DNA from: Spirochaetia bacterium
GTDB taxonomy: Bacteria > Spirochaetota > Spirochaetia > Treponematales > Breznakiellaceae
Length of the DNA: 5,240 nt
Assembly (NCBI GenBank): GCA_025997795.1
Contig: BNVB01000110.1
Coordinates: 1 to 5,240 of the forward strand
Reading direction: 5' to 3'
In this document: positions 1 through 5,240 of the stretch, one piece after another
Layout of the letters: each line of letters opens with the position of its first letter
How positions within the stretch are numbered: position 1 is the stretch's first letter
Made by a program: the position numbers and the translations under genes
Notes under the pieces: model-generated
Told to the model about the DNA's origin: nothing
What the model saw: the letters and a program-made list of their open reading frames with translations, nothing else
The model's database searches: none

Positions 1-154
1 CAAAACTATCCTCAAGGTGATTCTGCTTAACGTCTGCGAAAACAACGAAATAACAATTACCGCCGACGGGAGCGACGAAGAGGCCGCACTGGAGGATCTT
101 AAGGCCCTGGTGGAGTCGAATTTTACCGCCGTCAACCCCAAGGTTTCTCTTTAG
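1..154 (+). CDS. HPr-family phosphocarrier protein, C-terminal part (5' end outside window)
   Basis: The frame starting at base 2 is open for 50 codons and ends at TAG (152-154). It reads KTILKVILLNV, then ENNEITITADGSDEEAALEDL, then a short tail. This matches the second half of HPr, the small cytoplasmic phosphocarrier of the sugar phosphotransferase system: the regulatory-site helix (KSIMGVMSL in Bacillus subtilis), the strand ending in ADGSDE/ASGADE, and the last helix (EEAALEDLKALVES). The active-site His15 region lies outside the window. By alignment the regulatory Ser46 position is Thr (codon 5-7). If the first visible Lys equals Lys45, the protein would be about 94 residues, slightly longer than the usual 85-90, because of the NFTAVNPKVSL tail. 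It converges on the minus-strand operon. The family call is fairly sure; a role in transport or in regulation cannot be told apart here. Confidence 0.8.
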   Translation, partial: KTILKVILLNVCENNEITITADGSDEEAALEDLKALVESNFTAVNPKVSL

Positions 155-176
155 AGGATAGCCGGTTGTCATTTAG

Positions 177-202
177 CTTTCCGGAAAGTAAGTTATTACT
201 TT
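177..202. repeat. Two overlapping short palindromes in the convergent spacer
   Basis: CTTTCCGGAAAG (177-188) is a perfect 12-bp palindrome. AAAGTAA (185-191) pairs with TTACTTT (196-202) across a 4-nt loop. The two share AAAG, so only one can form at a time. They sit between the convergent stop codons and run over the last codons of the minus-strand gene. Neither has a GC-rich stem followed by a T-run, so a terminator role is only a weak possibility. Confidence 0.35.
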
Positions 203-819
203 AATACATCGGGCCGCAGCATATTCTGGACAGAACAGTAACTTTTTACCCGCAATGACCCAAAGGGTTCGGCCTTGGGGTTTTTCTTGTAATCATCCAG
301 GGTCTTTTCATAAAGGGGCAGGGGAATCCGGGTTACCGCCACTTCATTGTTCTTGATCCCGTGGATATGGAATTCCAGGCCCGTTTTAGTTTGTGCATTG
401 TACCAGACGCTTATATCCGCTTCGGGGTATGTTTCGTCGGCTTTCATCAAAAGATAATACTTGATAGATTCCACTGCTTCCGGTACAAGATCGTCCCGGT
501 ACATGGCTATCCGTTCCGCCAGTTCCGGGTAGGAAATAATCGTTTCCCTGGCCTGGACCTGGTTTTTGTCTTCTTTTCTGCGGTAAAATTCTCCCCGGTC
601 AAGTTCGGGCAGTGTTTCAATAACAATTCCTTTGCCGGGCCAATTAACGGTCAGGGGAAATTCGGGTTTATGTTTTTTACCGCAGCTTGAACAGGTATAA
701 TTCATAAAGTTCCCCGCGAGGATATCTTCGATAAGCTGAGGATCCGTGTCCAGGTTAATTTCTTCCGGTACATCTACGGTAAAGGTATTATCGCAGAAAC
801 AGGGTATCTTATGACGCAT
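196..819 (-). CDS. CpXC-domain protein of unknown function
   Basis: This is a 207-residue soluble protein with no signal peptide or membrane segment. The N-terminal ~75 residues look like the CpXC domain, a presumed metal-binding module named for paired cysteine motifs. A first cysteine pair (Cys7, Cys9) is followed by an acidic stretch (VDVPEEINLDTDPQL), the ILAGNF segment, and a second pair in CSSCG (Cys43, Cys46), then KPEFPL and a segment ending in IETLPELDR (about 67-75). The first pair is C-x-C rather than the usual C-x-x-C. The C-terminal ~130 residues are mixed alpha/beta with no motif I recognise. The ATG start is supported by AAGGAG five bases upstream. It lies 24 nt after rseP on the same strand and is probably the last operon gene, since the next gene converges. 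No biochemical function is known to me for this family; the domain call is fairly sure, any function is not. Confidence 0.75.
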   Translation of the reverse strand: MRHKIPCFCDNTFTVDVPEEINLDTDPQLIEDILAGNFMNYTCSSCGKKHKPEFPLTVNWPGKGIVIETLPELDRGEFYRRKEDKNQVQARETIISYPELAERIAMYRDDLVPEAVESIKYYLLMKADETYPEADISVWYNAQTKTGLEFHIHGIKNNEVAVTRIPLPLYEKTLDDYKKNPKAEPFGSLRVKSYCSVQNMLRPDVLK

Positions 820-824
820 AAAAA

Positions 825-830
825 CTCCTT
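825..830 (-). promoter_or_regulatory. Shine-Dalgarno of the CpXC gene
   Basis: AAGGAG on the minus strand lies five bases before the ATG (819-817). It is the strongest ribosome binding site in the window and fixes this start. It also implies translation independent of rseP, unlike the tightly coupled upstream genes. Confidence 0.75.
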
Positions 831-831
831 G

Positions 832-859
832 TTTTACCGGTTTTTAACGGCCGGTAAAA
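832..859 (-). repeat. 9-bp inverted repeat at the rseP end / CpXC leader
   Basis: TTTTACCGG (832-840) and CCGGTAAAA (851-859) are perfect inverted copies separated by 10 nt. The hairpin covers the last rseP codons and its stop (846-844), and ends just before the AAGGAG of the next gene. On the minus strand no T-run follows the stem, so it does not look like an intrinsic terminator. A role in mRNA stability or as a spacer is inference. Confidence 0.5.
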
Positions 860-2220
860 AAAACAATATCGTTAAACACAGCAAAAATCATAAGGGAAAA
901 GATAATTACCATCCCGGCGGTTTGAAAGACAGAAACTGCCCTGGGGTGGAGGGGACGCTGCCGGATCATTTCCACAAGAAAAAGAATGATCATGCCGCCG
1001 TCAAGGATAGGCAGAGGAAGCAGGTTCATAAGGCAGAGGGCTATGGAAATAAGGGCAAGAAAATTAAGGGCTGTACTAAAACCCGTGCCCACGCTTTCTT
1101 CAAAACCGCCAACGGCAATTTCCCCTACCATATAGGTTATCCGGGCAGGGCCCGATACCGCCTGGGTCAAGTCTATGTCCTTTTTAAAGAGAAGCCCCAG
1201 GCCCTTTACCGATACAGCAAAGATTTTTGCCGCCTCCCCGCTCCCCGTTGCAAGCGCATTGAAGGGAGAAAGCGCCGGCGTTTTAAACTGAAGCGATGGA
1301 TATTCAATTCCCAGATCGGGGAAGCCGCCTGGGTATTCTACGCCGCTTAGTTCCGTTGTTTCGCTTTTTCCGTTCCGCTCAAAGTCAAGAAAAAAGTCCG
1401 GCGGTTTTTCTGCTGCAAAAACCCGCAGGAACGCCACCGTATAGAGAATCTCCCTGGACACTTCATCGCCTGTTGTATGTACCCCGGTAATGCGGTCGCC
1501 GGGCTTAAGGCCGGCTTTTTCCGCGGGGCTTCCGCTTCGCAGCGATTGAACTACCGGTTCTGTCCAGTGGTAAACGCCGATTTTTCCCGCCCCGGTTTTA
1601 TCAAGACTGGAATGTATGGTAAGGTTCACTGTTTCGCCGTTTCGCAAAACCGTTACAGGAATATCCGTATCAGCATTAAAAGCTATGTTTTCCTGTATAT
1701 CCCGGAAATTGGCGATCTCTTTTCCATCAATGGAAATGATCCGGTCCCCGGTCCGGAGCCCTCCCTGATCGGAAGGATAGGTCTTGCCGTCAATATCCGC
1801 CAGCAATACGATCCTGTTTTCCAGGGTGTTTATTTCTATTCCCCTGCCCCAGATTACCGAAAGAACAATGATCGCAAAGATAAAGTTAAAAAAAGGACCG
1901 GCAAAGGCAACGCCGATTCGTTTCCAGGGTTTGGCTCCAAGAAAGGTTTTTGGATCGGGGTTTTTGCTTTCCCAGGCTTCATGGAATTCGTTCTCTCCCC
2001 GCATTTTGCAGTAACCGCCAATAGGAAAAATTCCCAGCCGGTATTCTACCGCGCCTATTTTCTTTTTAAGGATAGCCTTTCCCCAGCCTATGGAAAAAGC
2101 TTCCACCTCAATACCCGCAAGACGGGCGGCAATAAAGTGGCCCAGTTCATGGACAAAAACTACAATACCAAGGCCGATTAACCCCAGGATTACTTTAATA
2201 ATAACTTGAATAATAATCAT
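844..2220 (-). CDS. rseP: RseP-type site-2 intramembrane zinc metalloprotease
   Basis: This 458-residue protein belongs to peptidase family M50 (RseP/RasP/MmpA group), which cuts transmembrane substrates such as anti-sigma factors and signal-peptide remnants inside the inner membrane. The first membrane segment holds the zinc motif HELGH (His24, Glu25, His28). It is followed by FSIGWGKAI (42-50), the GGYCKMRGE loop (68-76) and a second membrane segment with AGPFFN (107-112). Two PDZ-like domains follow: about 134-205 (weak; GLRTGDRIISIDG) and about 221-290 (clear; SGSPAEKAGLKPGDRI). A third segment leads into NLLPLPILDGG (399-409), whose Asp407 is the third zinc ligand, and a last segment spans about 427-449. 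Length and layout match family members with two PDZ domains. The ATG follows AGGGAG at five bases, and cdsA ends 9 nt upstream. The substrate is unknown here; no anti-sigma gene lies in the window. Confidence 0.95.
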   Translation of the reverse strand: MIIIQVIIKVILGLIGLGIVVFVHELGHFIAARLAGIEVEAFSIGWGKAILKKKIGAVEYRLGIFPIGGYCKMRGENEFHEAWESKNPDPKTFLGAKPWKRIGVAFAGPFFNFIFAIIVLSVIWGRGIEINTLENRIVLLADIDGKTYPSDQGGLRTGDRIISIDGKEIANFRDIQENIAFNADTDIPVTVLRNGETVNLTIHSSLDKTGAGKIGVYHWTEPVVQSLRSGSPAEKAGLKPGDRITGVHTTGDEVSREILYTVAFLRVFAAEKPPDFFLDFERNGKSETTELSGVEYPGGFPDLGIEYPSLQFKTPALSPFNALATGSGEAAKIFAVSVKGLGLLFKKDIDLTQAVSGPARITYMVGEIAVGGFEESVGTGFSTALNFLALISIALCLMNLLPLPILDGGMIILFLVEMIRQRPLHPRAVSVFQTAGMVIIFSLMIFAVFNDIVFFTGR

Positions 2221-2225
2221 TACTG

Positions 2226-2231
2226 CTCCCT
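2226..2231 (-). promoter_or_regulatory. Shine-Dalgarno of rseP, overlapping the cdsA stop
   Basis: AGGGAG on the minus strand lies five bases before the rseP ATG and shares two bases with the cdsA TAG stop (2232-2230). A ribosome ending cdsA therefore stands on the rseP binding site, which favours coupled translation. Confidence 0.7.
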
Positions 2232-3081
2232 AAAAAAAGAAACGATACAACACATAAAAAAGCGGCGCCGTAAGGGCTATGGAATCGGTGGAATCCAATA
2301 CGCCGCCCCGGCCGGGAACCATAACGCCTGAATCCTTAAAGCCGCAGCTCCGTTTTATCGCCGACTCCGCCAGATCGCCAAAAATAACCGCAATACCGGA
2401 AAACAAGCCCAGGAGCATACCCGAAGGAAGTTTGGCAATTTGATCCGGTACAAAGGCTTTGGGGAAGTGATAGGTTAGGGCGGTACAAACCGCAACCGAA
2501 GCAGCCAAACCCGCAATATAACCGGCAAGGCTTTTGTTGGGGCTTACCGGGAAAAATCCCTTGTTACTTTTGCCAAAGAGCATTCCCGCAACCCAGGCTA
2601 TGGAATCGTTGGCCATGACGGTAAGGATAAAAACCAGAATGATGGTGCTGGAATATTCCATGGCAGACATGGTAATAATCCAGCTTAAAAGCAGGCCCGG
2701 ATAAATCATTACCGAAAAACCCGCCGAAAGGCGGTTTAACACATTGGAAAAATCCTTTGTCCGGTAAAAAACCTCGGACACAAGGAGCCATGATGCACCT
2801 ATAATAAAAAGTGATTGGGTTATGGCGGGGTTTGTGTCAAAACTTACAATAAGCATCATGGAAAGAGGGCTTAGGGAACCAAGGATTGCCGCTTCAACAG
2901 GATACACCAGAAAGCCCTTGCTCCGGAGCATCAGGGCAAATTCCACTGCCCCCACAGAACTGGCAGCGATGATAAGCAGATTTAGGGCCAGGTGATTGTA
3001 CTGGGGTACAAGGAGAATGAGCGCCGCCATGGCCGGGACACCGATAAAAAAAACCAAAAGCCGGGGCAGTATCTGTTTCAT
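2230..3081 (-). CDS. cdsA: Phosphatidate cytidylyltransferase (CDP-diacylglycerol synthase)
   Basis: This 283-residue inner-membrane enzyme makes CDP-diacylglycerol from phosphatidic acid and CTP, the branch point for bacterial phospholipids. It is strongly hydrophobic, with about eight membrane segments by eye. The conserved central block NDSIAWVAGMLFGKSNKG...SPNKSLAGYIAG begins near residue 158. The C-terminal family signature is present as SAIKRSCGFKDSG (240-252) followed by PGRGGVLDSTDS (256-267). Against the usual PGHGG-x-x-DR-x-D pattern, His is Arg258 and DR is Asp263-Ser264, while Asp263 and Asp266 remain. From memory, Arg at the His position also occurs in other CdsA proteins, so I do not read this as loss of activity. 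The start overlaps the uppS stop by ATGA, so translation is probably coupled; only a weak GGCGG lies upstream. Length is normal for the family (about 260-300). Confidence 0.93.
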   Translation of the reverse strand: MKQILPRLLVFFIGVPAMAALILLVPQYNHLALNLLIIAASSVGAVEFALMLRSKGFLVYPVEAAILGSLSPLSMMLIVSFDTNPAITQSLFIIGASWLLVSEVFYRTKDFSNVLNRLSAGFSVMIYPGLLLSWIITMSAMEYSSTIILVFILTVMANDSIAWVAGMLFGKSNKGFFPVSPNKSLAGYIAGLAASVAVCTALTYHFPKAFVPDQIAKLPSGMLLGLFSGIAVIFGDLAESAIKRSCGFKDSGVMVPGRGGVLDSTDSIALTAPLFYVLYRFFF

Positions 3082-3851
3082 GGTTTTATACCGCCGAATT
3101 TCCGTTCCCGCTTTTGGTACGATGCCAAGGCAAGGCCCAGGTCATCTTCGGTCCAATCCGGCCACAATACCGGAGAAACATAATATTCCGCATAGGCCCC
3201 CTCCCAGAGGAGAAAATTGCTCGTTCTCAATTCCCCGGCGCTCCGTATAATAAGGTCCGGGTCCGGCACATCAGGATTGTCCAGAAACCCGGTGATGTCT
3301 TCCGCGGTAATTTCGGCAAAGAATGCCGGGGCAAAGGATACCTCGGCATCCTTTGCCGTGGCATCCTTTGCCGTGGCATCCTTTGCCGTGACATTCTTTG
3401 CCGCAATTGCCCGGTTTACCGCCCGGACAATCTCGTCCCGGCCGCCGTAATTCAATGCCAGTATTACCTGGAGACCGCCGAAATCCTTTGTCTCTTCAAT
3501 GGCTGCTTTTAGTTCCGCATGTATATCCGGCGGCAGTCCCGCCGAATCTCCTGTGTGGCGTATCCTGATATGGTTTTCACGGTAAAAATCCAGCTCACCC
3601 CGTAAATATTGTTTTACAAGGCCCATGATAAAACCAACTTCCTCTGATGTACGTTTCCAGTTTTCCGTGGAAAAAACATAGAGGGTAAGATACCGGATAC
3701 CCAAACCTGCGGCGGCTTTTACCACACGCTTGGCAGCCTTGAGCCCTTCCTGGTGCCCCTGTGTCCGCCTAAGGCCCCGGCCCTCTGCCCAGCGGCCGTT
3801 CCCGTCCATGATAATACCTACATGGACGGGTTTTCCCCCATTATTGGGCAA
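3078..3851 (-). CDS. uppS: Undecaprenyl diphosphate synthase (cis-prenyltransferase), with in-frame repeat insertion
   Basis: It adds isopentenyl diphosphate units in cis to farnesyl diphosphate to make the C55 lipid carrier for peptidoglycan and other envelope polymers. Family motifs are complete: HVGIIMDGNGRWA (10-22, catalytic Asp16), TQGHQEG (30-36), STENW (61-65), ALNYGGRDEI (132-141), PDPDLIIRSAGELRTSNF (196-213) and AYAEYY (219-224, probable Mg-binding Glu222). The usual RTSGE-x-RLSN is RSAGELRTSN, keeping both Arg and the Glu. The start is TTG (3851-3849). No in-frame ATG or GTG precedes the conserved N-terminus, and the next ATG is Met15 inside the active site. At 257 residues it is somewhat longer than usual because residues about 150-180 hold a low-complexity insertion (TAKDA x3, then VSFAP/AFFAE) at the variable region between GGRDEI and PDPDL. 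Activity is likely kept. It overlaps cdsA by 4 nt. Confidence 0.95.
   Translation of the reverse strand: MPNNGGKPVHVGIIMDGNGRWAEGRGLRRTQGHQEGLKAAKRVVKAAAGLGIRYLTLYVFSTENWKRTSEEVGFIMGLVKQYLRGELDFYRENHIRIRHTGDSAGLPPDIHAELKAAIEETKDFGGLQVILALNYGGRDEIVRAVNRAIAAKNVTAKDATAKDATAKDAEVSFAPAFFAEITAEDITGFLDNPDVPDPDLIIRSAGELRTSNFLLWEGAYAEYYVSPVLWPDWTEDDLGLALASYQKRERKFGGIKP
3314..3403. repeat. Large imperfect palindrome inside uppS
   Basis: Bases 3314-3339 and 3378-3403 are inverted copies, 23 of 26 matching, centred at 3358.5. The outer 12 bases (CGGCAAAGAATG / CATTCTTTGCCG) and the inner 10 (GGCAAAGGAT / ATCCTTTGCC) match perfectly. In uppS mRNA the middle adds a U·G and a C-G pair and leaves a 2x2 internal loop. 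The 38-nt loop holds two more copies of the inner motif that could compete for pairing. The whole patch is in frame with uppS. Confidence 0.85.
3346..3405. repeat. 15-bp tandem repeats in uppS (3 exact, 1 diverged)
   Basis: GCATCCTTTGCCGTG occurs three times without change (3346-3360, 3361-3375, 3376-3390), followed by a diverged copy (3391-3405, 11 of 15 matching). On the coding strand each exact unit corresponds to the pentapeptide TAKDA. The unit length is a multiple of three, so copy-number change would keep the frame. Two further units in inverse orientation, at the same 15-bp spacing, begin at 3315 and 3330. Confidence 0.95.
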
Positions 3852-3852
3852 T

Positions 3853-3878
3853 AACCCAGAGCCTTGCGGCTGCGGGTT
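3853..3878 (-). promoter_or_regulatory. Hairpin with GCAA tetraloop at the uppS start
   Basis: On the minus strand AACCC-G (3878-3873) pairs with T-GGGTT (3858-3853), the G·U pair included. A C/C mismatch follows, then AGCC (3871-3868) pairs with GGCT (3863-3860) around a GCAA loop (3867-3864). The stem starts at the last base of the frr TAA stop and ends one base before the uppS TTG. The only Shine-Dalgarno-like stretch, AAGG, lies in the loop and upper stem. No T-run follows, so it is not an intrinsic terminator. A ribosome stopping on frr would open it, hence probable translational coupling (inference). Confidence 0.6.
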
Positions 3879-4438
3879 TACACTTCCATGATTTCCGATT
3901 CTTTTTCCTCCAACACTTGATCGATTTGTTTGATGTACGAATCGGTCAGCTTCTGAAGTTCTTCGGAAGTTTTGGTTTCTTCGTCTTCGGTTAAGACCTT
4001 GTCTTTAAGTAATTTTTTTAGTTCCTCATTGCCGTCCCGGCGGATATTCCGTATTGCCACCCGGCCCTGTTCCGCCTGCCCCTTGGCCTGCTTAACCAGA
4101 TCTTTCCGCCGTTCCTCCGTTAAAGGAGGAATGGCGATACGGATTACCTTGCCGTCATTGGAAGGATTAAGGGAAAGTTCCGATGAGCGGATAACCTTTT
4201 CAATTTCGCCAATCAGGGCTTTGTCCCAGGGCTGGATAACAATAAGCCGGGCTTCGGGGGTGGAAATATTTGCCACCTGGTTAAGGGGAGTTTTTTCGCC
4301 ATAGTAGTCCACCCGGACTTTGTCAAAGAGGGAAGGGGATGCCCGGCCGGTACGGAGGGCTGCATACCCTTCCCTAATGCTGGCAATAGTTTTTTTCATC
4401 CGCTCTTCGCAGGATGTTACGACATTACACACCGGCAT
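3878..4438 (-). CDS. frr: Ribosome recycling factor
   Basis: RRF works with EF-G to split the post-termination ribosome in the cytoplasm. The 186 residues match the family length of about 185. Visible blocks are EERMKKTIASIREGYAALRTGRASPSLF-type helix 1 with GRASP at 31-35, VRVDYYG (41-47), the domain II segment PLNQVANISTPEARLIVIQPWDK (51-73), IAIPPLTEERRKDLVKQAK (101-119), and the domain I return helices with NIRRDGNEELKKLLKD (131-146). Arg134 probably corresponds to the functionally important Arg132 of Escherichia coli. The ATG at 4438-4436 follows the tsf TGA with no gap. Only a weak AAGG lies 11 bases upstream, so initiation probably depends on ribosomes finishing tsf. The first ten residues (MPVCNVVTSC) are unlike the usual N-terminus, but GRASP falls at the expected distance from this start. 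Confidence 0.96.
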   Translation of the reverse strand: MPVCNVVTSCEERMKKTIASIREGYAALRTGRASPSLFDKVRVDYYGEKTPLNQVANISTPEARLIVIQPWDKALIGEIEKVIRSSELSLNPSNDGKVIRIAIPPLTEERRKDLVKQAKGQAEQGRVAIRNIRRDGNEELKKLLKDKVLTEDEETKTSEELQKLTDSYIKQIDQVLEEKESEIMEV

Positions 4439-5240
4439 TCATGCGCCAACCTTGTAGTAGGCATAATCGGCAATGGTCAGTTTTGCGCCGGTCTTTTTGC
4501 CCGCTTCTTCCAGGGCTTTGGCGACACTGAGTTTTTCGTCCTTTACATACCCCTGATCAAGGAGGCAGATATCCTTAAGAAATTTATTGATCTTTCCTTT
4601 AAGGATGTTTTCCACTACATTGGCGGGTTTACCCTGGACCGATTCGTCCTGTTCCATCTGCTTGCGGAAAATTTCTTCCTGTTCCTTAAGCCAGGCCGCA
4701 TCGACCTTTTCCCGGCTTAACACATAGGGATTAAAAGCAGCAATGTGGAGGGCAAGGTTAAAGGCAAAGGTCTTGACCTCATCATCCTTAAAGGCTTCCG
4801 GTTTGTCGGAAGCAAGTTTTACTACCACCCCAATGGCGCCGTCGCCGTGGATATACCGGGTAAGATATTCATTGGCGGCGGCATCCATTACAGCAAGCCG
4901 CTTAAGGGTCATGTTTTCCCGGATCTTTGTAGCAAGGCCGGTAACCAAACCTGCCAGTTCTTCATTAGGTTCGGTGTAACCTTTTTCCAGGGCCCTCGCG
5001 GTAACGTCGGCCCCCAGGGTAATAAAGTCGGGGTTCCGGGCAACAAAGTCCGTTTCCGAAGCGATTTCCACCAGCACCGCCCGGCTTCCGTCTTCCTTTA
5101 TTTTAATAAAGATTTTTCCCTCGTTGGTGGCCCGGCCCGCCCTTTTTTCCACTGCCGCAAGGCCCTTTTCCTTAAGGGCCTTTTCTGCCGCGGCAAAATC
5201 GCCGTTGGCGGCCACCAGGGCATTTTTGCACTCCATCATG
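4439..5240 (-). CDS. tsf: Elongation factor Ts, N-terminus outside window
   Basis: EF-Ts is the guanine nucleotide exchange factor that regenerates EF-Tu·GTP in the cytoplasm. The visible 266 residues begin within the N-terminal domain at MMECKNAL, which normally follows GAG about 20 residues into the protein. Base 5240 gives the C that would end the preceding Gly codon, so this ATG is internal and the gene runs off the window. Family blocks are KALKEKGLAAVEKRAGRATNEG (20-41), the EF-Tu contact TDFVARN (63-69), IHGDGAIGVVVKL (130-142), HIAAFNPYVLSREKVD (165-180), KINKFLKDICLLDQGYVKD (216-234) and a C-terminal ADYAYYKVGA. The TGA stop is followed at once by the frr ATG. In most bacteria rpsB lies just upstream, which would be beyond the right edge. 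No sign of damage is seen. Confidence 0.96.
   Translation of the reverse strand, partial: MMECKNALVAANGDFAAAEKALKEKGLAAVEKRAGRATNEGKIFIKIKEDGSRAVLVEIASETDFVARNPDFITLGADVTARALEKGYTEPNEELAGLVTGLATKIRENMTLKRLAVMDAAANEYLTRYIHGDGAIGVVVKLASDKPEAFKDDEVKTFAFNLALHIAAFNPYVLSREKVDAAWLKEQEEIFRKQMEQDESVQGKPANVVENILKGKINKFLKDICLLDQGYVKDEKLSVAKALEEAGKKTGAKLTIADYAYYKVGA

Noticed and set aside
1477..2181. A 234-codon plus-strand open frame opposite rseP, with shorter ones opposite most genes
   Set aside because: They lie fully antisense to well-recognised genes, show no family motifs, have low-complexity composition, and are explained by codon bias of the true genes.
3314..3405. CRISPR-like array
   Set aside because: The 15-bp units abut with no unique spacers and lie in frame inside uppS.
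3807..3809. Met15 of the uppS frame as the start codon
   Set aside because: It would remove HVGII and start next to the catalytic Asp; the TTG at 3851-3849 keeps the normal N-terminus.
4112..4133. Plus-strand GGAGG just before an ATG, with a TTCCTCC/GGAGGAA inverted repeat
   Set aside because: The GGAGG is only one base from the ATG, and the frame is antisense to a conserved part of frr, so it is read as chance.
5161..5183. Terminator-like stem on the plus strand (GGCCCTT, 6-nt loop, AAGGGCC, then TTTT)
   Set aside because: It lies inside tsf codons for the conserved KALKEKGL stretch, antisense to the gene, with no plus-strand gene leading into it.
5237..5239. ATG at the right edge as the true tsf start
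   Set aside because: EF-Ts proteins have about 20 residues before the GAGMM(E/D)C motif, and base 5240 fits the preceding Gly codon, so the gene continues beyond the window.

Overview
The window looks like a spirochaete chromosome, most likely a Treponema-type organism with roughly 50% GC. The main reasons are the minus-strand gene order tsf–frr–uppS–cdsA–rseP, known from treponemes, and the protein signatures. The GC is high for oral or pathogenic treponemes and would suit a gut or termite-associated member. That assignment is inference from memory, not a database result.

Layout, following minus-strand transcription from the right edge to the left. The window opens inside tsf (EF-Ts; its N-terminus lies outside). 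Then come frr (ribosome recycling factor; its ATG directly abuts the tsf stop), uppS (undecaprenyl diphosphate synthase; TTG start, 26 nt after frr), cdsA (phosphatidate cytidylyltransferase; ATGA overlap with uppS), rseP (site-2 membrane metalloprotease; 9 nt after cdsA, with its Shine-Dalgarno overlapping the cdsA stop) and a CpXC-domain protein of unknown function (24 nt after rseP). The close packing suggests one transcript that joins translation factors to lipid-carrier and phospholipid synthesis and to envelope proteolysis. At the left edge a plus-strand gene converges on this operon. Only its last 50 codons are visible, and they read as the C-terminal half of an HPr-type phosphocarrier.

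The gene set is ordinary housekeeping, and I see no mobile element, CRISPR array, RNA gene or new defence-like system. Three things deserve a second look. First, uppS carries an in-frame patch of six 15-nt periodic units, some direct and some inverted. It forms a 26-nt-arm imperfect palindrome and lengthens the protein at a variable loop. Second, the frr–uppS junction is occupied by a GCAA-tetraloop hairpin that runs from the frr stop to one base before the uppS TTG start, suggesting translational coupling. Third, dxr, which in Treponema pallidum sits between cdsA and rseP, is absent from this junction.

There is no stretch over 300 bases without a gene. The longest gap is the 41-nt convergent spacer at 155-195.
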